Source of the DNA: JAEZKC01 sp046538945
Lineage (GTDB): Bacteria > Fibrobacterota > Chitinivibrionia > Chitinivibrionales > Chitinispirillaceae
Assembly: GCA_046538945.1 (NCBI GenBank)
Contig: JBKHHW010000095.1
Coordinates: forward strand, 1 to 11,348
Reading direction: 5' to 3'
DNA length: 11,348 nt
The notes under the pieces were generated by a model. It ran no database searches, was not told the origin of the DNA, and was given only the letters and a program-made list of their open reading frames with translations. Made by a program: the position numbers and the translations under genes. How positions within the stretch are numbered: the first letter of the stretch is position 1; each line of letters begins with the position of its first letter. Positions 5,489-11,348 of the stretch are shown piece after piece.

Positions 5489-8206
5489 TTATCTGAAACC
5501 CTTGATCTTAGCCTTTCCTATTTTGGCCTTCAGATCAGCTTCCAGTTTTTTGAGACTATCATACTGCGCAGGAGTTTCGATTATGACAAACTCCACCCGT
5601 CTGTTGGCCGCACGCCCCGCGGCAGTGGTGTTGTCGGCAACCGGAACCCCCTCACCGTACCCGATAGCTATGAGGCGGTCTTCAGGTACCCCCTTACTGA
5701 GCAGGTAATCTCTCACCGAAGCTGCACGGGCAGCTGAAAGCAGCAGGTTATACTCATCCTTGCCCTGGGAATCGGTATGACCCTGAATCTCGTAGCGCAG
5801 ATGCGGATACTGTTTCAGGAACTTCGCCACGAAGTCAAGTGACGTATGGGAAGCGGACATGATTTCCGCGCTTGCGGTCTTGAAGTTTATCGCTCTAAGC
5901 GAGGTGTTGAGTTGCTTTTCCTCTTTTTCAGTCGGCTTCATGAGTGTATCGGGACATCCGTCCTCATCCTTGTAGCCGTTATGCGTTTCCGGCTTCTCAG
6001 GGCACTCATCCGATCCTGTGCAGATATCGGCATATTTGTCACTCAAACCCTGCTCACCAACCCATGGATCACATACCCCATCGTCATCATTGTCCGGATC
6101 AGGACACCCGTCCTCATCTTCGAAGCCATCAACATCCTCGGGGTCATCCGGACACTTGTCCTCGTCATCCGGAATGCCGTCACCATCATTGTCCGGATCA
6201 GGGCATCCGTCCTCATCCTCAAAACCATCATGATCTTCCGGCTCATCAGGGCACAGATCGATTCCATCATGAATACCGTCACCATCCCTGTCATCCTCCG
6301 GACACCCGTCCTCATCCTCAATACCATTGAAATCCTCCGGTGAATTCGGGCACTGATCAAGAGAATCGGGGATACCATCCTTGTCATTATCGAAATCGGG
6401 ACACCCATCCTCGTCCTCGAAGCCATCGAGATCTTCCGGTTCATCAGGACACTTATCGAGTGTGTCGGGAACCCCGTCCTTGTCGTTATCGTAGTCCGGA
6501 CACCCGTCTTCATCCTCGAAACCGTCGTGATCCTCAGGCTCATCGGGACACTGATCTATCCGCTTACACACATCAGCATACTTATCTTCCAAACCCTGCT
6601 CGGTAACCCATGGGTCACATATTTTATCACCATCATTGTCAGGATCAGGACACCCGTCCTCATCCTCGAAACCATCGAAATCCTCAGGGTCATCGGGACA
6701 TTTATCATCCCGGTCAAGTATTCCATCCTCGTCCCGGTCGGTTTTCATACCCCATCTGAAGGAGATTCCACCAGCCAGCTCAGCTCCACGACGGGGCATG
6801 AAAAACATGCTCCCGATAGCCTTGTAGGAAGCATCAACTGTCACATATTTGAAATTCAAACTTGCACCTAGAGCGGTGGCATATCCTTCCGAACCGCCCA
6901 GAGCCATACCCAGCCGCACGGGAAGAAACCCGTGCAGCAGCCCGGCCTCACCGCCCAGAGTGAATCTGGGAACCAGAGATGTACGACCGGGGGATTTGAC
7001 CAGTTGCTGTTCGTAATTGACACCGCCGGAAAGGTATTTTGAAAGGTAAACCAGATCCTCTTTTTGCGACATGTCGTACATATAAGAATAACCTATATTG
7101 AATGACAAAGGAAGAAAGGTGACGAAATAAGGGACAGGTTTAAGCGAATCGCGCTGATCAGAGAGATATTCGTTCTCGTTGCGGTCAAAGGTCTCTTCCA
7201 CCGGTTCGAAGAAATCCATCACATCCAGGCCCTCTTTTTCGACTTTATAGGTAGCCTTGTGAGCATCACCACCCCAGAAAATGAGTCCCAGGTTCTGCAC
7301 ATCAATGGAAACCGAATGATCATCGTCGTAAAGAGCTCCCCCTATGTCAAACCCGATACCCTGACCGTGAATCGGCCCGAAATCGTCTTCGAAATTCCAT
7401 TCACCGCTGAAACCGCTTCCTGCAGTCATCACCTCAACCTGACCACTCATGTCAAGCCGGTTGGTTTCCTCATTGTAGGTCAGGTGGCTTTCGGGCAGTG
7501 CTTCCGCCTTGAGAACCGAATGCCCCAGAATCAGCTTGACACCTACCCCGCCTGCCCCGCTCCTGAGTCTGAAGAGGTCGTGAAGGGCGGGTATGGTCAC
7601 AGGAAGACCCAGCTTGGCGGATATTTCAGTTGTCCAGATAGCATTGACATAGAAATCTGAAAAGTCGAGTGTGTTTCCCCGAAGCACACCGTCCGTATTG
7701 GAAAAAACAGGAAGCAGCAGTCCCTCCGAAAGTCTCAGCTCCTGGTCGATATTTGTCTGCACGTTAAGAGCGAAGCCGTGAGTGGATGCACTGAGAAGAG
7801 ATGTTCTCATTCCGGTGAAAAGACTCACTCCCCCCTTAAGCTCTTCAGTCAGTTTTGCCGAGACTTCTTCGGAATTCATACCCTCCAAACCGAAACTTTC
7901 CTCAAATACTGAGGACATCAGCCTGGAAGTGGCCTGCAGATCGGTGACATTCCAATACTGGTAGAAAGGAGAGACCGCCAGCTTGTCACTCCAGTATGCA
8001 ATCGAGGTGGGAAAAAGATAGTATCCCCCGCGCGGAACACGGTCCACACCAAGAAGTGCGGGGTTTCCATATAAGGCATCCAGGGAAGACCCTGCGGCAT
8101 TGCGGGCCTGAGTAGCTCCCGCATTCAGGGGATTATTATCCGGTCCGGCAAACGCGAACAAGGACAAACAGCATAAAATCAGTACTGCACAGCCGAATCT
8201 ATTCAT
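5489..8206 (-). CDS. Outer-membrane protein: beta-barrel domain, thrombospondin type-3 repeats, OmpA peptidoglycan-binding domain
   Basis: This 905-residue exported protein begins with a signal peptide (MNRFGCAVLILCC..., likely cut after AFA near residue 20). Residues about 21-489 are rich in alternating hydrophobic and aromatic strands with GNPALLG near the start, as in outer-membrane barrel proteins of the PorV/DUF5723 style. Residues 490-755 are seven Asp-rich thrombospondin type-3 repeats expected to bind calcium. Residues about 767-875 form an OmpA C-terminal domain with GHTD (Asp812) and an Arg in LSAARAAS (Arg827), the residues that hold peptidoglycan diaminopimelate in this family. 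The protein probably anchors the outer membrane to the wall. The start at 8206 is chosen because AAAGGA lies 6 bp before it and a signal peptide follows. The in-frame ATG at 8227 lacks a binding site. It is the second gene of an operon, 30 bp after the lipoprotein gene. Confidence 0.9.
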   Translation of the reverse strand: MNRFGCAVLILCCLSLFAFAGPDNNPLNAGATQARNAAGSSLDALYGNPALLGVDRVPRGGYYLFPTSIAYWSDKLAVSPFYQYWNVTDLQATSRLMSSVFEESFGLEGMNSEEVSAKLTEELKGGVSLFTGMRTSLLSASTHGFALNVQTNIDQELRLSEGLLLPVFSNTDGVLRGNTLDFSDFYVNAIWTTEISAKLGLPVTIPALHDLFRLRSGAGGVGVKLILGHSVLKAEALPESHLTYNEETNRLDMSGQVEVMTAGSGFSGEWNFEDDFGPIHGQGIGFDIGGALYDDDHSVSIDVQNLGLIFWGGDAHKATYKVEKEGLDVMDFFEPVEETFDRNENEYLSDQRDSLKPVPYFVTFLPLSFNIGYSYMYDMSQKEDLVYLSKYLSGGVNYEQQLVKSPGRTSLVPRFTLGGEAGLLHGFLPVRLGMALGGSEGYATALGASLNFKYVTVDASYKAIGSMFFMPRRGAELAGGISFRWGMKTDRDEDGILDRDDKCPDDPEDFDGFEDEDGCPDPDNDGDKICDPWVTEQGLEDKYADVCKRIDQCPDEPEDHDGFEDEDGCPDYDNDKDGVPDTLDKCPDEPEDLDGFEDEDGCPDFDNDKDGIPDSLDQCPNSPEDFNGIEDEDGCPEDDRDGDGIHDGIDLCPDEPEDHDGFEDEDGCPDPDNDGDGIPDDEDKCPDDPEDVDGFEDEDGCPDPDNDDDGVCDPWVGEQGLSDKYADICTGSDECPEKPETHNGYKDEDGCPDTLMKPTEKEEKQLNTSLRAINFKTASAEIMSASHTSLDFVAKFLKQYPHLRYEIQGHTDSQGKDEYNLLLSAARAASVRDYLLSKGVPEDRLIAIGYGEGVPVADNTTAAGRAANRRVEFVIIETPAQYDSLKKLEADLKAKIGKAKIKGFR
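5942..6739 (-). repeat. Seven tandem TSP type-3 repeats inside the OmpA-family gene
   Basis: The basic unit is 33 residues (99 bp), beginning D-x-CP and containing the nearly invariant GFEDEDGCPD. Seven units follow one another, the last truncated to 23 residues. Units 1 and 6 are 50 residues long because each carries the same kind of 17-residue insertion (CDPWV-EQGL-DKYAD-C). The DNA is similar enough between units to allow slippage or recombination. It also creates long antisense open frames that are not genes. Confidence 0.92.
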
Positions 8207-8236
8207 CGTAAATCCTTTCGAATTCATTGAGGCAGA

Positions 8237-10480
8237 TCACCAGATCATAAGTGAATCGCTATTGTTTGTACCTTCAACCCTGAACCACGATTTGATATCC
8301 ACATAGTCTGTATCGGAAAGCGCCTCGTGGGGCTGCTTTTGAAGAAAACGGATCTGCCATCTCCAGGAGCAGGTATCTGAAGAAACAAGCTTGTCTATCT
8401 GATTTTCTTCAAGAACAATCGAATTGTAGACCGAATCGGTAAGAGACCGCTGGGGGAGGTAAACCCCGTCTGAGCCCAGAAGATTCACAAACCCCGCTGC
8501 ATCCGCGGCATCGTCCCGGGTTATCATACTGTAGGCATCATCAATGGAAAGAGCTGCCAGGTCAGCCATTCTATTCTTGGGAGCTACCAGAGCGTGAAGC
8601 CGCAAGTAGAGGTTGGTGTTGTTCCACATGATCATATTGAACTCCGCCCGCCTCTCCTTCATCTTGTTCACGATTCTCATCTGGTCGAACATGGCGAAGG
8701 TGTCCGTACCCAGATCCATGGTGAACGAATCGGCAATGGCCCAGTCGAAGTTGGCATTCATGATGTAATGAGCATCGGTTCTTATGGTAGTCCGCCCAAT
8801 ATGCGTGAAGTACTCAGGATCACTTGTCTCCATATCGTTAACCACCAGCATGGGAGTTCCCACCGGAAGGGAGGAGCGGCTCACCACGGCAATGGAATCG
8901 GGAAAACGGTTAGTGACATTTGTAATGTCAAGCAGATGTGTGTAGGAGGTGTCATTTTTTATATCGACGAATTTGGCAGTGGTGGCGGCTGTCACTGACG
9001 GGTCTTTGATATCATACATGGTGATTTCGGTTACAAACGTGTCGATCTGAGTATGCTTGTGAAGAACAGGGTTCACGTGTATGCGGGCCTCGACATCCTC
9101 GAAAATGAATCTCCCCCGCATGTTCGCCTTGTTCTCATCAGGCCAGGGAAAGTCAATAGGAACGTATTGAGTATCGTTGTCCCGCACAACCTCCTTTTTC
9201 ACAATGCCGTAAAATTCTCTGAACTGAATATTTTTGGATTCGATCACAAAAACCAGGGAATCATCCTGATTAATGGAGATGCGTCTTTTGGTGGAAACAT
9301 TGGGATATACAAGATAATCCATGTAACTGACCGATTTGTCAAGACTGTCGCTCCATTCGGTGAAAAGTCTGGAAACATTCACTGCTCTTTCAAAGGTCAT
9401 ACTCTTCTGTTTCGCTCTCACATCTATAGTATCAACCCTCTTCGCAGGAATCCTTCCGTCAAAAAACTCGATACTGTCATCAGTGCTTGGATTTGCAAGC
9501 GAAAGGTCTTCCCTGCTTCTTACGTTGTTTTCACTGCAGTAGTGGGTGGCCCAGAGATGCTGATGGTATCCAACGCCTTTGAAATCTAGATCAGTGTAGT
9601 TTTCAACCCGGTAATAAAACGTCCCCCCCTTGAAATCCACATACTTCATCTCCACCGTATCGCTCAGTTCATAGGCGACTCTAAAATCCTTTTCGAAATC
9701 CTTAAGAACCGTATTTTCGATGTCCACCTGGCCGGCAGTCAAACCGTTGAGAGATATCGCAAGCTGAAGCTCGCTTCCGGCGTCAAACGAACCGGCCGAG
9801 GTGGTTGTTGCGGAAACGGAAACCGGAACCGGAACATCAAGCGTGTTTCCGGCTGCCGCAATAGGAATTTCAGCACTTCCTCCGGCAGGAAGATCAGCAA
9901 CCTGCCCCGAACCGAACCCGGCAATGTCAATTTCAAAAGCACTCAATCCCACATTCGAACTGTTGGTGACGGTAATGGAAAGAGAATCGCTGTCATCCGT
10001 GAATACTATACTGTATATGTCGGTTATATCAATATCCTGAGAAGGAATGGCTAATGGTGTATTTGACGGAAAATCCCCGGCCAGAGGAATGGACTGATTC
10101 ACTTCCGGAATACCGGACAAGGGGATCGGCCCCACTTTGTGGCTGATACGCTTATCCCCGAAGTTCTTCTCGCTTACCTGAAGATCCAGAGATTCCCGCT
10201 GCTTAACACTGAAAGCCACCGTATTGCCCGTAACTGTATCCGCAGCCAGCTGCGAACTGTCGCTGTAGTAAGTACTGTCGACATTGAGAATGCGCATGGT
10301 GCTGTCCAGAGGAAAGAGTCCCGACATCTCTTCTCCAAGAACAAGCTTGTGATTGATAGGAACCTCGATTGCCGAACGCCACTCGAGCGGATCCTTGTCC
10401 GCAGGATTGATACAGGAAATCAATCCCAACCCCATGCAAACAACCGAAACTACTACGGTTTTGATGCCTCTATTCAACAC
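8237..10480 (-). CDS. Large predicted lipoprotein of unknown family
   Basis: This is a protein of about 747 residues with a lipoprotein signal: basic start, hydrophobic stretch VVVSVVCMGLGL, then the lipobox LISC with the lipidated Cys at 23. After export it should sit on a membrane facing the periplasm or the surface. The mature part is rich in Asp, Ser and Thr with many short beta-like segments. Residues about 155-255 contain SLSITVTNSSNVGLSAFEID, GSAEIPIAAAG and ELQLAISLNG, which resemble immunoglobulin-like strands. I recognise no catalytic motif and no named family. There is no ATG at the start. GTG at 10480 is only three bases from AAGGGGG, while TTG at 10477 has a better 6-base spacing, so TTG may be the true start. 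It lies 30 bp before the OmpA-family gene, which suggests a shared envelope role. Confidence 0.82.
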   Translation of the reverse strand: MLNRGIKTVVVSVVCMGLGLISCINPADKDPLEWRSAIEVPINHKLVLGEEMSGLFPLDSTMRILNVDSTYYSDSSQLAADTVTGNTVAFSVKQRESLDLQVSEKNFGDKRISHKVGPIPLSGIPEVNQSIPLAGDFPSNTPLAIPSQDIDITDIYSIVFTDDSDSLSITVTNSSNVGLSAFEIDIAGFGSGQVADLPAGGSAEIPIAAAGNTLDVPVPVSVSATTTSAGSFDAGSELQLAISLNGLTAGQVDIENTVLKDFEKDFRVAYELSDTVEMKYVDFKGGTFYYRVENYTDLDFKGVGYHQHLWATHYCSENNVRSREDLSLANPSTDDSIEFFDGRIPAKRVDTIDVRAKQKSMTFERAVNVSRLFTEWSDSLDKSVSYMDYLVYPNVSTKRRISINQDDSLVFVIESKNIQFREFYGIVKKEVVRDNDTQYVPIDFPWPDENKANMRGRFIFEDVEARIHVNPVLHKHTQIDTFVTEITMYDIKDPSVTAATTAKFVDIKNDTSYTHLLDITNVTNRFPDSIAVVSRSSLPVGTPMLVVNDMETSDPEYFTHIGRTTIRTDAHYIMNANFDWAIADSFTMDLGTDTFAMFDQMRIVNKMKERRAEFNMIMWNNTNLYLRLHALVAPKNRMADLAALSIDDAYSMITRDDAADAAGFVNLLGSDGVYLPQRSLTDSVYNSIVLEENQIDKLVSSDTCSWRWQIRFLQKQPHEALSDTDYVDIKSWFRVEGTNNSDSLMIW

Positions 10481-10524
10481 TAACCCCCTTCAAAAGGTGC
10501 TCTTTTCCATACCCATAACTCTTA

Positions 10525-10554
10525 AGTTTAAAATACAATCCTGCAAATTGTCAA
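10525..10554 (-). promoter_or_regulatory. Promoter of the lipoprotein-OmpA operon
   Basis: On the minus strand TTGACA (10554-10549), a perfect -35, is followed after 18 bp by TAAACT (10530-10525), a moderate -10 with 4 of 6 matches. Initiation near 10518 would leave about 38 nt before the lipoprotein start. It lies in the 97-bp gap after the Crp/Fnr-type gene, where I see no terminator, so read-through from the regulator is also possible. Confidence 0.55.
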
Positions 10555-10565
10555 ATTCTGACCAA
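10548..10565 (-). promoter_or_regulatory. Imperfect TTG...CAA palindrome over the -35 region
   Basis: TTGTCA (10548-10553) and TGACCAA (10559-10565) are inverted half-sites separated by AATTC. The symmetry is broken by one extra base in the second half. It overlaps the TTGACA -35 and resembles loosely the TTGAT-N4-ATCAA sites of Fnr/Dnr-type regulators. A regulator of that superfamily is encoded immediately upstream. It is a candidate operator only. Confidence 0.25.
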
Positions 10566-10577
10566 ATTTTCGAGTAT

Positions 10578-11243
10578 TCAAAGCTCCATTCTCCTCTGGA
10601 ACTCTTCCCAAAACCCCTCCTCAAGCCGGATGGTCTTGCCCTCCACTTCGAGCTTGCCCTCCTGTGAAAGCCTGGCAAGAAGCCTTGAATATGTCTCCGG
10701 AGTTGCACCGATAGCCGCCGCCATATCTTTTTTGGATAATGCGGGAACCACACTTTCCTTCAGACCGTAATGATCCCTTATGTACATGAAGAAACGCTCC
10801 TCCACATCATGCATGGTAAGAAAGCGGATCCTGTCAGCCAGATAGCGCTGCTTGCGCATGAGCATAGATATAAAGTCGTTTCTGAAATCGGGTTTATCAA
10901 GGAGGCAGTAGAATTGATGTTTGGGGATAGTAAAAAGAAGGCCCGGTTTCATCACTGTGGCAGTAACCGGATACTGATTGCGCTCGAAAAGGACCACTTC
11001 CGCAAATGGCTCTCCCGGCCCGATCACCTTGATCACCATTTCCCTGCCGTCGGAAGTGTTTTTGTACAGCCCGACAGCCCCGCTCCCAAGAAGGTAGAAG
11101 GCGAAACCCTTGTCCCCCTCATGAAACAGCACCTCTTTTTTCTTGATCTGCTTCGGTATGCAGATGTCGGCCAGAAGTTCTCTGCTCCTGGAACTTATTC
11201 CCTGGAAAAATTCCGAGCGTTCAAGAAATGTCACTATATCCAT
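10578..11243 (-). CDS. Crp/Fnr-family transcriptional regulator
   Basis: This 221-residue DNA-binding regulator has a cyclic-nucleotide-binding-type beta-roll at about 7-120 (FFQGISSRSRELL, VLFHEGDKGFAFYLLGSGAVGLY, GPGEPFAEVVLFE) and a long dimer helix at about 121-145. A winged helix-turn-helix follows at about 165-208, with LSKKDMAAAIGATPETYSRLLARL. The loop that holds cAMP in Crp reads RNQYPVTATV here, without the Arg-Ser pair, so cAMP is probably not the ligand. Only two cysteines (28, 113) are present, which argues against an Fnr-type Fe-S cluster. The YPVTA wording is common in Dnr-like members, but the signal is unknown. The ATG at 11243 has AGGGG 8 bp upstream. The in-frame TTG at 11288 lies inside the repeat and is rejected. 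It is on the same strand as the lipoprotein operon and may control it. Confidence 0.9.
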   Translation of the reverse strand: MDIVTFLERSEFFQGISSRSRELLADICIPKQIKKKEVLFHEGDKGFAFYLLGSGAVGLYKNTSDGREMVIKVIGPGEPFAEVVLFERNQYPVTATVMKPGLLFTIPKHQFYCLLDKPDFRNDFISMLMRKQRYLADRIRFLTMHDVEERFFMYIRDHYGLKESVVPALSKKDMAAAIGATPETYSRLLARLSQEGKLEVEGKTIRLEEGFWEEFQRRMEL

Positions 11244-11261
11244 GTATTTGACCCCTATACC

Positions 11262-11288
11262 ATAATATAAATAGAGTAGGCCGTTCAA
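11262..11288 (-). promoter_or_regulatory. Possible promoter of the Crp/Fnr-type gene
   Basis: On the minus strand TTGAAC (11288-11283; 4 of 6) and TATTAT (11267-11262; 5 of 6) are 15 bp apart. Initiation would fall near 11255 and leave a very short 5' leader. The -35 lies in the heptad repeat. The spacer is shorter than ideal, so this is tentative. Confidence 0.35.
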
Positions 11289-11323
11289 CGTTATCCGTTC
11301 AACGTTATCCGTTTTCCGTTGCT
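11282..11323. repeat. Heptad tandem repeat, CGTTNNN x6
   Basis: Six 7-bp units start with CGTT: CGTTCAA, CGTTATC, CGTTCAA, CGTTATC, CGTTTTC and CGTTGCT. The first four form two copies of a 14-bp repeat. Period, CGTT anchor and orientation match the array at 1-105. The array sits directly upstream of the Crp/Fnr-type gene. The remaining bases to the window end show no gene. Confidence 0.85.
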
Positions 11324-11348
11324 GCCTTTATCCGAGAGGTGAATTCAG

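Noticed and set aside
5942..6739. Possible CRISPR array because of the regular ~99-bp repetition
   Set aside because: The repetition is in-frame coding sequence for TSP3 units, with no unique spacers and no Cas genes. The Cas4-like domain belongs to the helicase fusion.
5846..6871. Several open frames antisense to the TSP3 repeats
   Set aside because: They are shadows produced by the biased Asp/Glu/Gly codons of the repeated gene. Their His/Arg/Ser-rich or Ile-rich products are repetitive artefacts.
9053..9589. Plus-strand open frame of 178 codons opposite the lipoprotein gene
   Set aside because: It lies wholly within a well-supported minus-strand gene and lacks a ribosome binding site or recognisable motif.

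Overview
The window looks like chromosomal DNA of a Gram-negative bacterium. It encodes an outer-membrane barrel protein with a C-terminal OmpA peptidoglycan-binding domain and thrombospondin type-3 repeats, plus a lipobox lipoprotein. The intergenic CGTTNNN heptad arrays, the OmpA/TSP3 architecture and the nuclease-helicase fusion would fit a Fibrobacterota/Bacteroidota-like (FCB) lineage. That placement is an inference from architecture and no marker gene is present. There is no rRNA, tRNA, CRISPR array, transposase or phage gene.

Layout. Positions 1-468 hold no convincing gene: a 7-bp tandem repeat (1-105), structured DNA, and a roughly 116-bp stretch with inverted ends and an internal direct repeat (295-410). 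Positions 469-1966 (+) form a regulated unit. It has a 32-codon leader peptide rich in Ile/Ala/Val, three mutually exclusive RNA stems ending in a strong intrinsic terminator (593-632), a second Ala-rich small ORF with the best ribosome binding site of the region (655-777), and a LysN-type PLP aminotransferase (764-1966) whose start lies inside that small ORF. A convergent SAM methyltransferase (2001-2759, -) follows, then divergently a PD-(D/E)XK nuclease fused to an iron-sulfur DinG/XPD-type helicase (2942-5308, +).

The right half (5489-11243) is entirely on the minus strand. In transcription order it holds a Crp/Fnr-family regulator, a large lipoprotein of unknown family, and 30 bp further on the OmpA/TSP3 protein. 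A TTGACA promoter lies between the regulator and the lipoprotein, so the last two form an operon, presumably a cell-envelope module. The regulator's own upstream region carries a second CGTTNNN heptad array at the right edge.

The most interesting item is the apparent classical ribosome-mediated attenuator at 469-632. Segments 1:2, 2:3 and 3:4 can all be drawn base by base, and the leader-peptide stop codon sits where a terminating ribosome would cover segment 2. The sensed amino acids appear to be Ile, Ala or Val, which suggests that the aminotransferase acts in alanine/branched-chain metabolism. The tandem small ORF after the terminator is an unusual addition.
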